From NCBI RefSeq assembly GCF_000739555.1, contig NZ_BBJN01000009.1, positions 1-64,000 of the forward strand: 64,000 bases of DNA. Direction: 5' to 3'. This document shows positions 28,445 to 37,422 of the stretch, one piece after another. A program made the position numbers and the translations under genes. This DNA comes from Halolamina rubra (GTDB taxonomy: Archaea; Halobacteriota; Halobacteria; Halobacteriales; Haloferacaceae). The stretch's first letter is position 1. Each line of letters begins with the position of its first letter. Under the pieces are notes generated by a model, which was given only the letters and a program-made list of their open reading frames with translations, was not told the origin of the DNA and did not search any database.

Positions 28445-28557
28445 CTTTCTGCTGGACTCAACTGGCGAGCGAGAAGCTTGCTTCGAGCGAGCCCGAGTCC
28501 AGCGAAACGCCGACGAAGGGATTTGAATCAGGGAGTGAAGCGAAGCGAAACGACCGT

Positions 28558-28586
28558 GGTTCGAATCCCGCTCCGGGCGCTTTCTG
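28558..28586 (+). repeat. duplicated tRNA-Asp 3' end, copy 1
   Basis: 28 of 29 bases match the tRNA-Asp T-arm/acceptor plus downstream flank at 28423-28451; the only change is A to G in the T-loop. A displaced 3' half like this is what an integrative element leaves at a tRNA gene, so it may be an old att scar. Between the two copies there is no integrase, only inverted-repeat sequence. Confidence 0.65.
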
Positions 28587-28623
28587 TTGTGACAAACTAA
28601 CGAGCGTCGCCGCGATTCCTCAC

Positions 28624-28651
28624 GGTTCTAATCTCGCTCCAGGCTACTTCT
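28624..28651 (+). repeat. duplicated tRNA-Asp 3' end, copy 2 (degenerate)
   Basis: 22 of 28 bases match the same tRNA-Asp segment (GGTTC-T-AATC-T-CGCTCC core). It is more diverged than copy 1, consistent with an older event. Confidence 0.45.
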
Positions 28652-28680
28652 ACGGACGAGAAAACCGACGCTTCGACGAC

Positions 28681-30225
28681 TCAGTCGTCGTCGGCCGCCA
28701 CGACCCGCTCCCGGCCCGCCAACACGTCGAGCTGCGTCGCGAGCCACGCGTCGATGTCCTCGCCCCGAACCGACGCCTGCAGCGACGCCATCCGGTCGTG
28801 TCGCTCGGGCTCGCCCATCTCGAGCGCGTCCCTGATCGTCTCGGCGAACGCCGACACGTCGTAGGGGTTCACTGGGAGCGCGGCCGGGCAGAGCGACTCG
28901 GCGGCGCCGACGAACCGACTCAGGACGAGCGCGCCCGGGGCCCGGTCCCTGGCGGGGTTGTCGAGCCCCTCCGTCTGCGCGAGGCCGGCGTTGGGGAACG
29001 GCCGCCCCTGGGCCGCGACGAACTCCTTGGCGACGAGGTTCATCCCGTCGCGGCGGGAGCTCACCACCGCCACGTCCGCGTTACGGTACAGCCCCGCGAG
29101 CTCGCGGTCGTCGACGTCGTCCTCGATGTACAGCGCTGGCGTCCAGTCCTCGGTGCCGTGGACGCGGTCGAGCTCCGCGATCCGGTCCCGGACCGCGTCG
29201 TAGTAGCGTCGGTACGCCGGGATCCCCTCGCGGGTCCGCGTCCCCTTCTGGACGTACGTGAACTCGCCCGCGAGTTCGGGGGTCGTCTCCAGCAGGTGCG
29301 CGAGCGCGTCGAGGCGCTCGACGACGCCCTTCGTGTAGTCGAGGCGGTCGACGCCCAGCACGACGGGCCGTTCGGGGTCGAGGTCGTACCGGTCGACGAC
29401 GCGCTCCCAGTAGTGGGCCGCCGCGTCGCTCCGGGCGTTGTCGGCCACGCGCTCGGTGTCGACGCCGATCGGCGACGCGTACGTCTCGACCAGCCGCCCG
29501 TCGTAGCGGATCCCCGCGTCGGTCACCTCGGCGTCCGGGACGAACCGCGCGACGCAGTCCCGGAAGTTGTCGGCGTAGCGCTCGAGGTGGAAGCCGACGG
29601 CGTCGTTCCCCAGTAGCCCGCGGAGCAGTTCGGTCGCCTGCGGGCAGATCTCGAAGAACTCCGGCGTCGGCCAGGGGACGTGCCAGAACTGGACCAGCCG
29701 CGCGTCGGGTCGCTGCTCCCGGACGAACCTCGGCGCCAGCCCCAGGTGGTAGTCCTGGAACCAGACCACGTCCGGGTCCGCCGCGACGGCGCGCTCGGCG
29801 AACCGCCGGTTGGCCTCGCGGTAGGCGGGCCAGAACTTCGCGTCGACGGTCACGGGGTCGGCTTCGAGGTGGCAGATCGGCCAGAGCACCTGGTTGCTGT
29901 AGCCGTAGTAGTAGTTCTCCACCAGCCGGCGGGGGAGGTCCAGCCGGGCCAGCGTGTAGCCGGGGCGGTCGTCGGCGCTGTTTGCCCGCGCCTCGGGCGG
30001 CATCCGGACCTCGCCCTCCGGCGCGACTGCGGGGTCGAAGTCGGCGTCGCCGCTGCCCCAGGCGACCCACGTGCCCCCGGTCTCGGCGACGACGCCGTCC
30101 AGCGCGGTCACCAGCCCGCCCGCGGGGCGCTGGACCGCCGGCTCGCCGTCCGCGTACTCGTGGACGTACGGCTCGCGGTTCGACACCACCACGAGCGATC
30201 GGTCGCCGAGCGCGTCCTCTATCAC
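28681..30225 (-). CDS. otsA: alpha,alpha-trehalose-phosphate synthase (GT20)
   Basis: A 514-residue glycosyltransferase that makes trehalose 6-phosphate from a nucleotide-activated glucose and glucose 6-phosphate, a compatible-solute pathway. Motifs: VVVSNREPY at the N-terminus, WPICH, WFQDYHLGLAPRFVR, HVPWPTPEFFEICPQ, GVDRLDYTKGVVERLDAL and SSRRDGMNLVAKEFVA. I chose the GTG at 30225 (VIEDALGDRS), since upstream codons read through the promoter. No trehalose-phosphatase is adjacent. Confidence 0.9.
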   Translation of the reverse strand: MIEDALGDRSLVVVSNREPYVHEYADGEPAVQRPAGGLVTALDGVVAETGGTWVAWGSGDADFDPAVAPEGEVRMPPEARANSADDRPGYTLARLDLPRRLVENYYYGYSNQVLWPICHLEADPVTVDAKFWPAYREANRRFAERAVAADPDVVWFQDYHLGLAPRFVREQRPDARLVQFWHVPWPTPEFFEICPQATELLRGLLGNDAVGFHLERYADNFRDCVARFVPDAEVTDAGIRYDGRLVETYASPIGVDTERVADNARSDAAAHYWERVVDRYDLDPERPVVLGVDRLDYTKGVVERLDALAHLLETTPELAGEFTYVQKGTRTREGIPAYRRYYDAVRDRIAELDRVHGTEDWTPALYIEDDVDDRELAGLYRNADVAVVSSRRDGMNLVAKEFVAAQGRPFPNAGLAQTEGLDNPARDRAPGALVLSRFVGAAESLCPAALPVNPYDVSAFAETIRDALEMGEPERHDRMASLQASVRGEDIDAWLATQLDVLAGRERVVAADDD

Positions 30226-30351
30226 GGTGGATTGTGGTCGCCGGGCGGTGTTGAACCCATCGGGAGCGGCAGTCCGCCGCCGCGGTGGCGTCGACGCCGA
30301 CCCGGGGGCCGGTTCCAGCACGCTTTAGCCCGCGCCGCCGGACGCTGAACC

Positions 30352-31566
30352 ATGAACCCCGTCGACATCGCCGGCCTCCCCGTCGGGGACGGCCACCCGC
30401 CGCGGATCATGGGCGTGCTGAACATGAGCGTCGAGTCGAACTACGACCCCAGCACCTGGGGCGACGTGGACGGCGCCGTCGAGCACGCCGAACAGATGGC
30501 CGAGAACGGGGCCGACATCATCGACGTGGGGCTCCAGTCCTCGAACCCGAAGAACCCGTGGCAGGCCGTCAACACCGAACTCGACCGGCTCGAAGGCGCG
30601 CTCGAGGTCGTCGACCGCGCGGACTGCGACGCGGTCTGGTCGATCGAGACGCGCTACGCCGAGGTCGCCGACGCCGCCCTCGAGGGCGGGTTCGACATGG
30701 TGAACGACGTCTGCGGCTTCGCCGACCCCGACATGCCCGGCGTCTGCGAGGCCCACGACGCCGCGGTCGTGAAGATGGCGTCGCCGCCGGACATCCAGTC
30801 GCCGGGCCACCTGCAGTCCATCGACGACTGCTTCGCCGCGCTCGAACGCGGGGGCTTCACCGAGAAGACGATCATCGACCCCGCCTTCGGCGGCTGGTAC
30901 GACGAGAAGACCCACGAGGACAACTGGGAGATGTTCCGCCGGCTCCGGGAGTTCCGCGCCTTCGGCCGGCCGATGCTGACCGCGACGAACCGCGAGGACT
31001 TCCTCGGCGTCGTCGCCGACCGCCCGGAGACCGAGGACCAGCTCGCGGTCAGCCTCGCGGCGGCGACGATGGAGGTCGAGCGCGGCGCCGACATCGTCCG
31101 CACCCACGACGTTCCCGAGACGGCCGACGTGGTCGCCGTGGCGGAGTTCCTCGGCGACGGCGACCGCGCGAACGACGGTGAGGCCGACACAGCGGCTGCG
31201 ACCCTCCCGAGCGTCGCCGCCCGCGAGGTCGAGCGGAACGTCGGCCTGCGCGGCCACAACGGCGTCGACCCCGGCGACGCGGCGACGCTGTCCTTCCGGA
31301 CCAGCGACCTGGCGGCGTCGACCCGCGAGCGCCTCGCCGAGATCGGCGCCGACCACGGCGTCCTCGTCGCCGCCGGCGGCGACGACCGCCCGTCGCCCGA
31401 GAACGTCGCCGGCGGGCGCGGCGACAGCCCCGCCAGCGAGGGAACGTTCGTCGCCGGCACCGCGTCGGCGTTCGAGGCGGCGCTCCCGGATCTCGCCGCG
31501 GTCGACGGGCTGGAAGCGCTCGCCGGGCGAGTCCGTCGGACGCTCGCCCGCGAACGCCTCGCCTGA
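30352..31566 (+). CDS. folP: dihydropteroate synthase
   Basis: A 404-residue protein. Residues about 18-275 form the TIM-barrel pterin-binding domain: IMGVLNMS, GADIIDVGLQSS, DMVNDVCGF, IIDPAFG, TATNRE and ADIVRTHDV. It condenses the pterin diphosphate with the aryl-amine precursor in folate or related C1-carrier synthesis. Residues 280-404 form an extra acidic C-terminal region (RGHNGVDPGDAATLSF) not needed for the core fold, whose role I cannot name. It is divergent from otsA. Confidence 0.87.
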   Translation: MNPVDIAGLPVGDGHPPRIMGVLNMSVESNYDPSTWGDVDGAVEHAEQMAENGADIIDVGLQSSNPKNPWQAVNTELDRLEGALEVVDRADCDAVWSIETRYAEVADAALEGGFDMVNDVCGFADPDMPGVCEAHDAAVVKMASPPDIQSPGHLQSIDDCFAALERGGFTEKTIIDPAFGGWYDEKTHEDNWEMFRRLREFRAFGRPMLTATNREDFLGVVADRPETEDQLAVSLAAATMEVERGADIVRTHDVPETADVVAVAEFLGDGDRANDGEADTAAATLPSVAAREVERNVGLRGHNGVDPGDAATLSFRTSDLAASTRERLAEIGADHGVLVAAGGDDRPSPENVAGGRGDSPASEGTFVAGTASAFEAALPDLAAVDGLEALAGRVRRTLARERLA

Positions 31567-31579
31567 TGGGCCCCTGGTC

Positions 31580-31846
31580 CTAGTCGCCGCGCATCAACAG
31601 CGTCACGGCGCCGATCCCCCCGAGCACGACGGCGAGCGCCAGCACGCCGACGCCGAGGATCACCACCCACTCGACCGTGCTGAACGCGAGCACGGTCGCG
31701 ACGAAGAACACCAGCGCGAGCAGGAGCAACAGCAGGATCCCGACGCCGCGGATCGGGTTCTGTCGGACGGCCAGTCTGAACCGCTCGCGGAGCGTCGGCG
31801 CACCCTCGTCCCACGCCCGGTCGGCTCGGTCGTCTGAGCGACTCAC
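31580..31846 (-). CDS. small two-TM membrane protein
   Basis: An 88-residue protein with a charged N-terminal 30 residues and two hydrophobic segments at about 34-54 and 58-83. Function unknown. Its ATG overlaps the stop of the upstream HerA-like gene by 4 bases, so the two are translationally coupled. Confidence 0.72.
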   Translation of the reverse strand: MSRSDDRADRAWDEGAPTLRERFRLAVRQNPIRGVGILLLLLLALVFFVATVLAFSTVEWVVILGVGVLALAVVLGGIGAVTLLMRGD

Positions 31847-32978
31847 AGGTCCACGTTCGCCCGCTCGTACCTGTCGCTTTCCCTTCGGCCGTCGGCCGGC
31901 TCCGCCCCGGCGACCTCGCTCGCCCGCGGCGTGTGGCCGCCGTGGGGGGTGTGCCGCTCACGAACCCGGATCGTGTGCGTCGACTCCGTCCGGTCGTCGA
32001 CGACCAGCGCCTCGCCCCGGCCGCTCGGGAGCCGCTCCCGTACTGTCCCCGAGAGATACGTCGGGTTCGCCCGCTCCAGCGCGTCGATGTCGGGCTCGCT
32101 GGTGAGCCGGTGGGCGATCAGCAGGTCGGCCTGCGAGGCCGCCACCGGCGGGAACGCCGAGGGGCGCTGGGTCGCCAGCACCAGCGAGACGCCCGGCGCC
32201 CGGCCCCGGGTCAGCAGCGTCCGGAGCGCCGACCCCGCGACGCCGTCGACGGCGACGTGGGCCTCGTCGACGATCAGCCACGGCAGCCGGGGCGGGGGGT
32301 CCTCGCCCGCACGAGCGTCGTACAGCAGGCGCGCCACGGCGGCGACCACGGCGCTCGTCGGCGCGTCGTCGACACCCGAAAGCGAGAGCACGGTCGCCGC
32401 CGGCCCGAACAGGTCGCCGGCGCCGAGCCCGTCCGGATCGAAGATCCCCCACTCCCGCGCCCGACCGAGGTGGTTCGCCGCCGCGCGGCGGGTCGCCCGC
32501 TCGCACTCGACCGCGTCCACCCGATCGAGCATCCCCGCGAGCGTCGACGCCGACGCGGCGGCCTCCCAGACAAGCGCGCCCGGCCCCGATTCGGGGTCGA
32601 GACCGACCAGTGGCGGCCAGTTCGACGGGGGGACGGCGCTGGCGCGGATCCGCGGCGCCTCGACCACGCGCGCCGGAACGGGCTCGCTGTCGTCGGCCGA
32701 GTCGCTCGCCAGCCCCGAGAACGCGCCCATCGGATCGACGACGACCGGCGCGACGCCGCGGCCCGCGCAGTCGCCTCCGCGAGCACGCCGAGCGTGTGCG
32801 ACTTCCCGGCGCCGCGTTTCCCGACGACGAGACCGGCGTGTGGCCGGTCGAGGTCGATCCCCACGGCCGCGCCGGCGCTCCCGTCCCGGGCGAGATAGCG
32901 CCCCAGGCGACCGACCATCGACGGCGACGACGGTTCGCCGTCCAGCTCTGGCTCCCGCTCGCGTCCGACGACGTGCAT
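31843..32978 (-). pseudogene. HerA-like P-loop ATPase, frameshifted
   Basis: The N-terminal part (ATG at 32978, MHVVGREREP) has Walker A GKRGAGKSHT. The C-terminal part, in another frame, has VVVDPMGAFSG, Walker B PWLIVDEAHVAVDG, a TRGRAPGVSLVLATQRPSA sensor region, and a complete C-terminus. The frames switch within the GC run at about 32755-32772. Joined, they give a protein of about 378 residues typical of haloarchaeal HerA/FtsK-type ATPases for DNA or complex remodelling. No other damage is visible, so a one-base sequence error is as likely as real inactivation. Confidence 0.75.
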
Positions 32979-33052
32979 GGCGGGGGTGGCCGCGTCATCC
33001 CCCTTGAGTGCTCGCCCGGCGATTCAAGTGCGATGACGGGACCACCCACCCC

Positions 33053-33535
33053 ATGCTCGATCCGAGCCGTGCTCGAGACGCCGTCGCCGACCGACTCGCC
33101 GAGCTCCGCGGGGACGAGCGGGCGATCGAGGGGCTGCCAGTCCGCCTCGTGGTCTCGCTGGTCGTCGGCGCCGCCTGCCTGAGCGTGATGCTGAACCTGG
33201 TCAACGGCGTCGGCGGGCTCGCGGCCGCCGAGGTCGACGTGCGCCCGACGCCGGAGGTGGTCGAGACCGGGCCACAGGAGCTGACGCTGCGGGTCGTCGA
33301 CGCCGAGGGCGACCCCGTCGCGGGCGCGACGGTGATCGTCGACGGCGGCACCGCGAGCCTCGACGGGGTCGCGACGGCGAGAACCGGCGAGAACGGCACC
33401 GCGACAGTCTCGGTCGACCCCCAGCTCGGGGCGAACCAGGCCGAGGGGACGTTGACGCTCGACGTGAAGCCCCCGGCCGGCGGCTCCTACGTCGATCGCC
33501 GCGAGAACAGCCACGTGCTGGTGATCCGGGAGTGA
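33053..33535 (+). CDS. membrane-anchored Ig-like protein
   Basis: A 160-residue protein with one TM segment (about 29-50) and an extracellular domain of carboxypeptidase-regulatory/Ig-like type (LRVVDAEGDPVAGATVIVDG, then ARTGENGTATVSV). I chose the ATG at 33053 (MLDPSRAR). It may be a surface or envelope protein. No catalytic motif. Confidence 0.72.
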   Translation: MLDPSRARDAVADRLAELRGDERAIEGLPVRLVVSLVVGAACLSVMLNLVNGVGGLAAAEVDVRPTPEVVETGPQELTLRVVDAEGDPVAGATVIVDGGTASLDGVATARTGENGTATVSVDPQLGANQAEGTLTLDVKPPAGGSYVDRRENSHVLVIRE

Positions 33536-33659
33536 GCCGTACCGGGCGGCCGGCGGGCAACTGCGGCCCAGAACCGGCCCAGCGGTCGCTCCCGCGCTAC
33601 CTGCTCGTCGGGCCGGCGTTGCGAGGGGCGGCACCGGGAGACGTGGCTACTGCGTCGCC

Positions 33660-34460
33660 CTACCGCCGGTCGCCGTAGTCGCCCCAGTTGGGCGCGCCGT
33701 CGCTCCGCTCCCGGCCCGAGAGCCGCTCGTCCCAGTCGAGCCACTCGTGCTCCCAGCCGGGGTCGGGGCCGCTCTCGGCGTGTTCGCGGTCCTCACGGCG
33801 GGTGCGGTTCCGCGTCACGCCGGGCTGCTCGCCGTCGACCAGCAGCGGCGCGAACCGGACCGGCCCGCGCTCGTCGACGCGCCGGTAGCCGTCGGCCGCG
33901 TCGTCGTCGGGCGTCACGGCGACGAGCGTCTGGTCGGTGTTCCCCTTCGGGAACACCAGCCGGCCGCCGTCGGCCAGCTGGTCGAGCAGGTCGCGCGGGG
34001 GTTCGACGGCCGCGGCTTCGACCAGAATCCGGTCGTAGGGCGCGTACTCCGGGAGCCCCGACGACCCCTCGCGGCAGTCGACGAGCACGCCGCCGTAGCC
34101 GGCGGCCTCGAGGTTCGAGCGGGCGCGGTAAACCTGCGGCCGCGCGATGTCGAGCGCGTGGACGCGGCGGTCGTCGAGTATCTCCGCGAGCACGGCCGCG
34201 GTGTAGCCGGCGCCGGCGCCGACGATCAGCGCGTCGTCCTCCTCGCGGGGGTCGAGCGCGGTCAGCAGGCGGGCGACCGTCCCGGGCGCGAGCGTCACGG
34301 CGCCGTCGACGGTCGACGGCCGGTTGTCGTAGGGGGCGTCTTCGACGAACTCCCGACGCGGCACCGTCCGCATCGCGAGCCCGATGGCCTCCGGGAGCGG
34401 GCGACCGAGGGCGTGTTCCAGCCCGTCGACCATGTCGTCCCGGAGCACCGCGGGGTCCAT
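33660..34460 (-). CDS. PCMT-like methyltransferase paralogue
   Basis: A 266-residue protein with the fold of protein-L-isoaspartate methyltransferase: PRREFV near the N-terminus, SAM motif IVGAGAGYTAAVLAEIL and YDRILVEAAA. The conserved isoaspartate loop GQTIS is replaced by DGAVTL, and a C-terminal charged tail of about 70 residues is added. It may therefore act on another substrate. The true pcm is three genes away at 35497. Confidence 0.78.
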   Translation of the reverse strand: MDPAVLRDDMVDGLEHALGRPLPEAIGLAMRTVPRREFVEDAPYDNRPSTVDGAVTLAPGTVARLLTALDPREEDDALIVGAGAGYTAAVLAEILDDRRVHALDIARPQVYRARSNLEAAGYGGVLVDCREGSSGLPEYAPYDRILVEAAAVEPPRDLLDQLADGGRLVFPKGNTDQTLVAVTPDDDAADGYRRVDERGPVRFAPLLVDGEQPGVTRNRTRREDREHAESGPDPGWEHEWLDWDERLSGRERSDGAPNWGDYGDRR

Positions 34461-34502
34461 ACCCGCGAGTCGGTGATGCGGCTATTTGAACTCGGCGGTG
34501 CG

Positions 34503-35450
34503 TCAGACGTTCGACCCTTCGTCCGGCCGCCGTCCGGCGATCGCCTGGTAGGGCGTCTCCGGCACCTCGCTCGTCTCCACCGCCTCGAGGCCGGCGTCGG
34601 CGAACCACTCGCGGACCGTCGCCTCCGGGTACGGCCGGCCGTTCCCGGTCGCGAGCGCCGCGGCCGCGACGGAGACGCCCGCGCTGGAGCGGTCCCGGAG
34701 CGGTTCGACGCAGACGGCCGCGCCGCCCGGGGCGAGCGCGGCGGCGACCGCGAGCGTCGTGAACCGGTTCTCCGCGGGGGACTGGCGCCACGCCGCGTCG
34801 ACGGTGAGCACGAGGTCGAACGTCGCCGCCACGTCGGCGAGGCTCCCGGTCCGGAGCGCCACGTCGGTCCGCTCCAGCAGCGGCTCGACGACGGCGGCCA
34901 CGTCCGCGCCCTCGAGCAGCGTCACGTCGAGCCCCCGGTCGGCGAGCGCGCGGGCGTGTCGGCCGGGGCCGTCGGCGACGACGAGCGCCCGATCAGCGTC
35001 CGGGTTCGCCGCCAGCGCGGCGTCGACGGTCGCGCGCACTGTCGCGTCGTCGAGCGCCTCGGCGGCGCCCAGGCGGTGGCGGATACGCGACTCTGGATCG
35101 GACTCGATCGGCGGGACGCCGCTCTCCATCGTCCGCGGGAGCGCGGCGTAGGCGTCGAAGCGGTCCAGCGCGGTCGGAACGTCGCCGATCGACCGGAGGT
35201 CACGGGTCGCGAGCAGGCCGAGCGCGCGGTTCGTCGGTTCGACGCCGTCGCCGACGCGGCGCAGGAACTCGAGTTCTACTAGCGCGTCGACGACGATCGA
35301 GGCCGCGCGCTCCGTGACGCCCGTCGCGTCGGCGGCCGCGGCGGCGCCGCCGGGGGCGCGGAGCAGCGCCTCGAGCAGCCCCGTCTCGCGGGCGGCCCAC
35401 AGCAGCGCGAGCGACGGCACGTCGAGGTCGGTGTCTCCAGCGGTCGGCAT
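34503..35450 (-). CDS. SAM-dependent methyltransferase with N-terminal wHTH
   Basis: A 315-residue protein with the layout of O-methyltransferases: a winged-helix dimerisation domain (residues about 8-70) and a Rossmann SAM domain with ALVVADGPGRHARALADRG and FDLVLTVDAAW. The SAM motif is divergent from the usual DxGxG. The substrate is unknown. It sits between the two PCMT-fold genes on the same strand. Confidence 0.75.
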   Translation of the reverse strand: MPTAGDTDLDVPSLALLWAARETGLLEALLRAPGGAAAAADATGVTERAASIVVDALVELEFLRRVGDGVEPTNRALGLLATRDLRSIGDVPTALDRFDAYAALPRTMESGVPPIESDPESRIRHRLGAAEALDDATVRATVDAALAANPDADRALVVADGPGRHARALADRGLDVTLLEGADVAAVVEPLLERTDVALRTGSLADVAATFDLVLTVDAAWRQSPAENRFTTLAVAAALAPGGAAVCVEPLRDRSSAGVSVAAAALATGNGRPYPEATVREWFADAGLEAVETSEVPETPYQAIAGRRPDEGSNV

Positions 35451-35496
35451 GTCTCCCAGACGAGGGGGTCGGGTAGAAAGCGGTTGGGATCGGCGA

Positions 35497-36126
35497 CTAC
35501 TCCCCCTGCATCCGGACGAACCGCACGCCCTCGAACGCCTCGCGCTCCGTCCGGCCGTCCTCGCGGAGCGTCAGCCGCACCAGCTGCTGGCGCCGATTGC
35601 CGACGGGGGCGAGCACCCGGCCGCCGGGGCGGACCTGCTCGACGACCGCCTGCGGCACCGACTCGGCCGCGCAGGTGAGGTAGGCGGCGTCGTACGGGGC
35701 GTGCTCCGGCCAGCCCTCGTGGCCGTCGCCGGTCCTGATCGCGACCTCGTAGCCGAGTCGGTCGAGCGTCTCCCGGGCCTTGTCGGCCAGCTCGGGGACG
35801 TACTCGACGGAGAACACGTTGCCGTCGCCGACGACCTCCGCGGTGACCGCGGCGTGGTAGCCACAGCCGGTGCCGATCTCCAACACGCGATCGCCCGGCT
35901 CCAGCGCGAGGCGGTCGACCATCGACGCCACCATGTGCGGCGCGGAGATCGTCTGCCCCTCGCCGATCGGGAGGGGTCGGTCCCGGTAGGCGCCGCCGCG
36001 CTCGTCCGCGGGGACGAACTCGTGGCGGGGCACCGCGCGCAGCGCGTCGGCGGTCGACTCGCGGTCGATCGCGCCCCGCTCCCGGAGCCGCTCGACCATC
36101 CGCTCGCGGCGCTGTTCGAACGCCAT
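35497..36126 (-). CDS. pcm: protein-L-isoaspartate O-methyltransferase
   Basis: A 209-residue repair enzyme that methylates isoaspartyl residues in damaged proteins. Motifs: PRHEFVP, GEGQTISAPHMVA (substrate/SAM loop), VLEIGTGCGYHAAVTAEV (SAM motif I) and YDAAYLTCAA. Full length. First of three methyltransferase-fold genes on the minus strand. Confidence 0.92.
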   Translation of the reverse strand: MAFEQRRERMVERLRERGAIDRESTADALRAVPRHEFVPADERGGAYRDRPLPIGEGQTISAPHMVASMVDRLALEPGDRVLEIGTGCGYHAAVTAEVVGDGNVFSVEYVPELADKARETLDRLGYEVAIRTGDGHEGWPEHAPYDAAYLTCAAESVPQAVVEQVRPGGRVLAPVGNRRQQLVRLTLREDGRTEREAFEGVRFVRMQGE

Positions 36127-36212
36127 ACCCCGACGGTTGGGTCGGCACGGATAAAGGCGTTCGGCGAGCGCGTGCCGAAACTACTTCCCTCCCCGGTCGG
36201 AGAGGGTCACCT

Positions 36213-37358
36213 ATGCAGACCGCCGGCTACGCGGACGCGATCGCGAGGGCCGAGCGGTTCGCCCAGCAGAACCCCGAACTCGTCGCCGCCGCCGCGGCGG
36301 TGGTGATGGTGTCGATCGTGGCCGCGCTGGCGCTGCTGCGCTACCGTCGCCCGATCGGCGTCCGGTTCAAGGAGGCGCTGGCGAACAAGGAGCGGGTGGC
36401 GGTGTTGATGCATCCCGACCCCGACCCCGACGCGATGGCGGCCGCGATCGGTATCGCCCGACTCGCCGAGCAGGTCGGCTGCGAACCGACGGTGCAGTTC
36501 ACCGGGCAGATCCGCCACCAGGAGAACCGCGCGTTCAGGAACGTGCTGGACCTCGACATCGAGGCGATCGACCACGTCTCGGAGCTCGCCGCCGAGGCGG
36601 TGGTGCTGGTCGACCACAACCAGCCACGGGGGTTCGAGGGCGCCCACGGCGTGCTGCCGTTCGCCGTCGTCGACCACCACCCCGGCGAGGGGACCGGCGA
36701 GGAGTTCACCGACGTGCGGACCGACTACGGCGCGGCCGCGAGCATCGTCGCCGAGTACTTCCAGGACGTGGGCGGGAAACCCGTACCGCCGGACGTGCAC
36801 GAGAGCGAGGTCGACGCGCGGTTCACCCTCCCCTCGCGGGAGTCGACGGGGCTACTGTACGGCATTCTCGCGGACACGCGCCACCTCACGACCGGCGCCG
36901 CGGCGGCGGACTTCACCGCGGCGGCGTCGCTCGCGCCGGGCGTCGACGAGGACGCGCTGGACCGCATCGCCAACCCGCAGGTCAGCGGCGAGACGCTCGA
37001 CGTGAAAGCCCGCGCCATCGCCGGCAGGCAGGTCGAGGGCTCGTTCGCCGTCAGCGACGTGGGGACGCTGTCGAACGCCGACGCGATCCCGCAGGCCGCC
37101 GACGAGCTGATCACGCTCGAGGGGATCACCGCCGTCGTCGTCGTCGGCGAGCGCGAGGGGACGGTCCACCTCTCGGGCCGCTCGCGGGACGACCGCGTCC
37201 ACATGGGCCGGGCGCTCGAGAACGCGGTCGAGGACGTGCCCAACGCCGGCGCCGGGGGGCACGCCCGCATGGGCGGCGGGCAGTTCCCGGCGGACGAGGA
37301 GGTGTCCCGCGAGGCGCTCGTCGAGCGCATCTTCGACAGCCTCGAGGGCGACGTGTAG
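36213..37358 (+). CDS. membrane-anchored DHH-family phosphoesterase
   Basis: A 381-residue protein with one N-terminal TM helix (about 21-42) and a DHH/DHHA1 domain. Motifs: HPDPDPDAM (67-75), LVDHNQP, VVDHHPGEG, and the C-terminal GGHARMGGG. Such enzymes hydrolyse oligonucleotides, cyclic dinucleotides or similar phosphodiesters. The membrane anchor is reminiscent of bacterial GdpP-type layouts without the PAS/GGDEF parts. The substrate is not known. Confidence 0.85.
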   Translation: MQTAGYADAIARAERFAQQNPELVAAAAAVVMVSIVAALALLRYRRPIGVRFKEALANKERVAVLMHPDPDPDAMAAAIGIARLAEQVGCEPTVQFTGQIRHQENRAFRNVLDLDIEAIDHVSELAAEAVVLVDHNQPRGFEGAHGVLPFAVVDHHPGEGTGEEFTDVRTDYGAAASIVAEYFQDVGGKPVPPDVHESEVDARFTLPSRESTGLLYGILADTRHLTTGAAAADFTAAASLAPGVDEDALDRIANPQVSGETLDVKARAIAGRQVEGSFAVSDVGTLSNADAIPQAADELITLEGITAVVVVGEREGTVHLSGRSRDDRVHMGRALENAVEDVPNAGAGGHARMGGGQFPADEEVSREALVERIFDSLEGDV

Positions 37359-37422
37359 GGAGTCGGGCGTCGACGACCGCTCGAACGGCAGCCCTATCCG
37401 GATCGGTGCCGTTCCCCCGACA

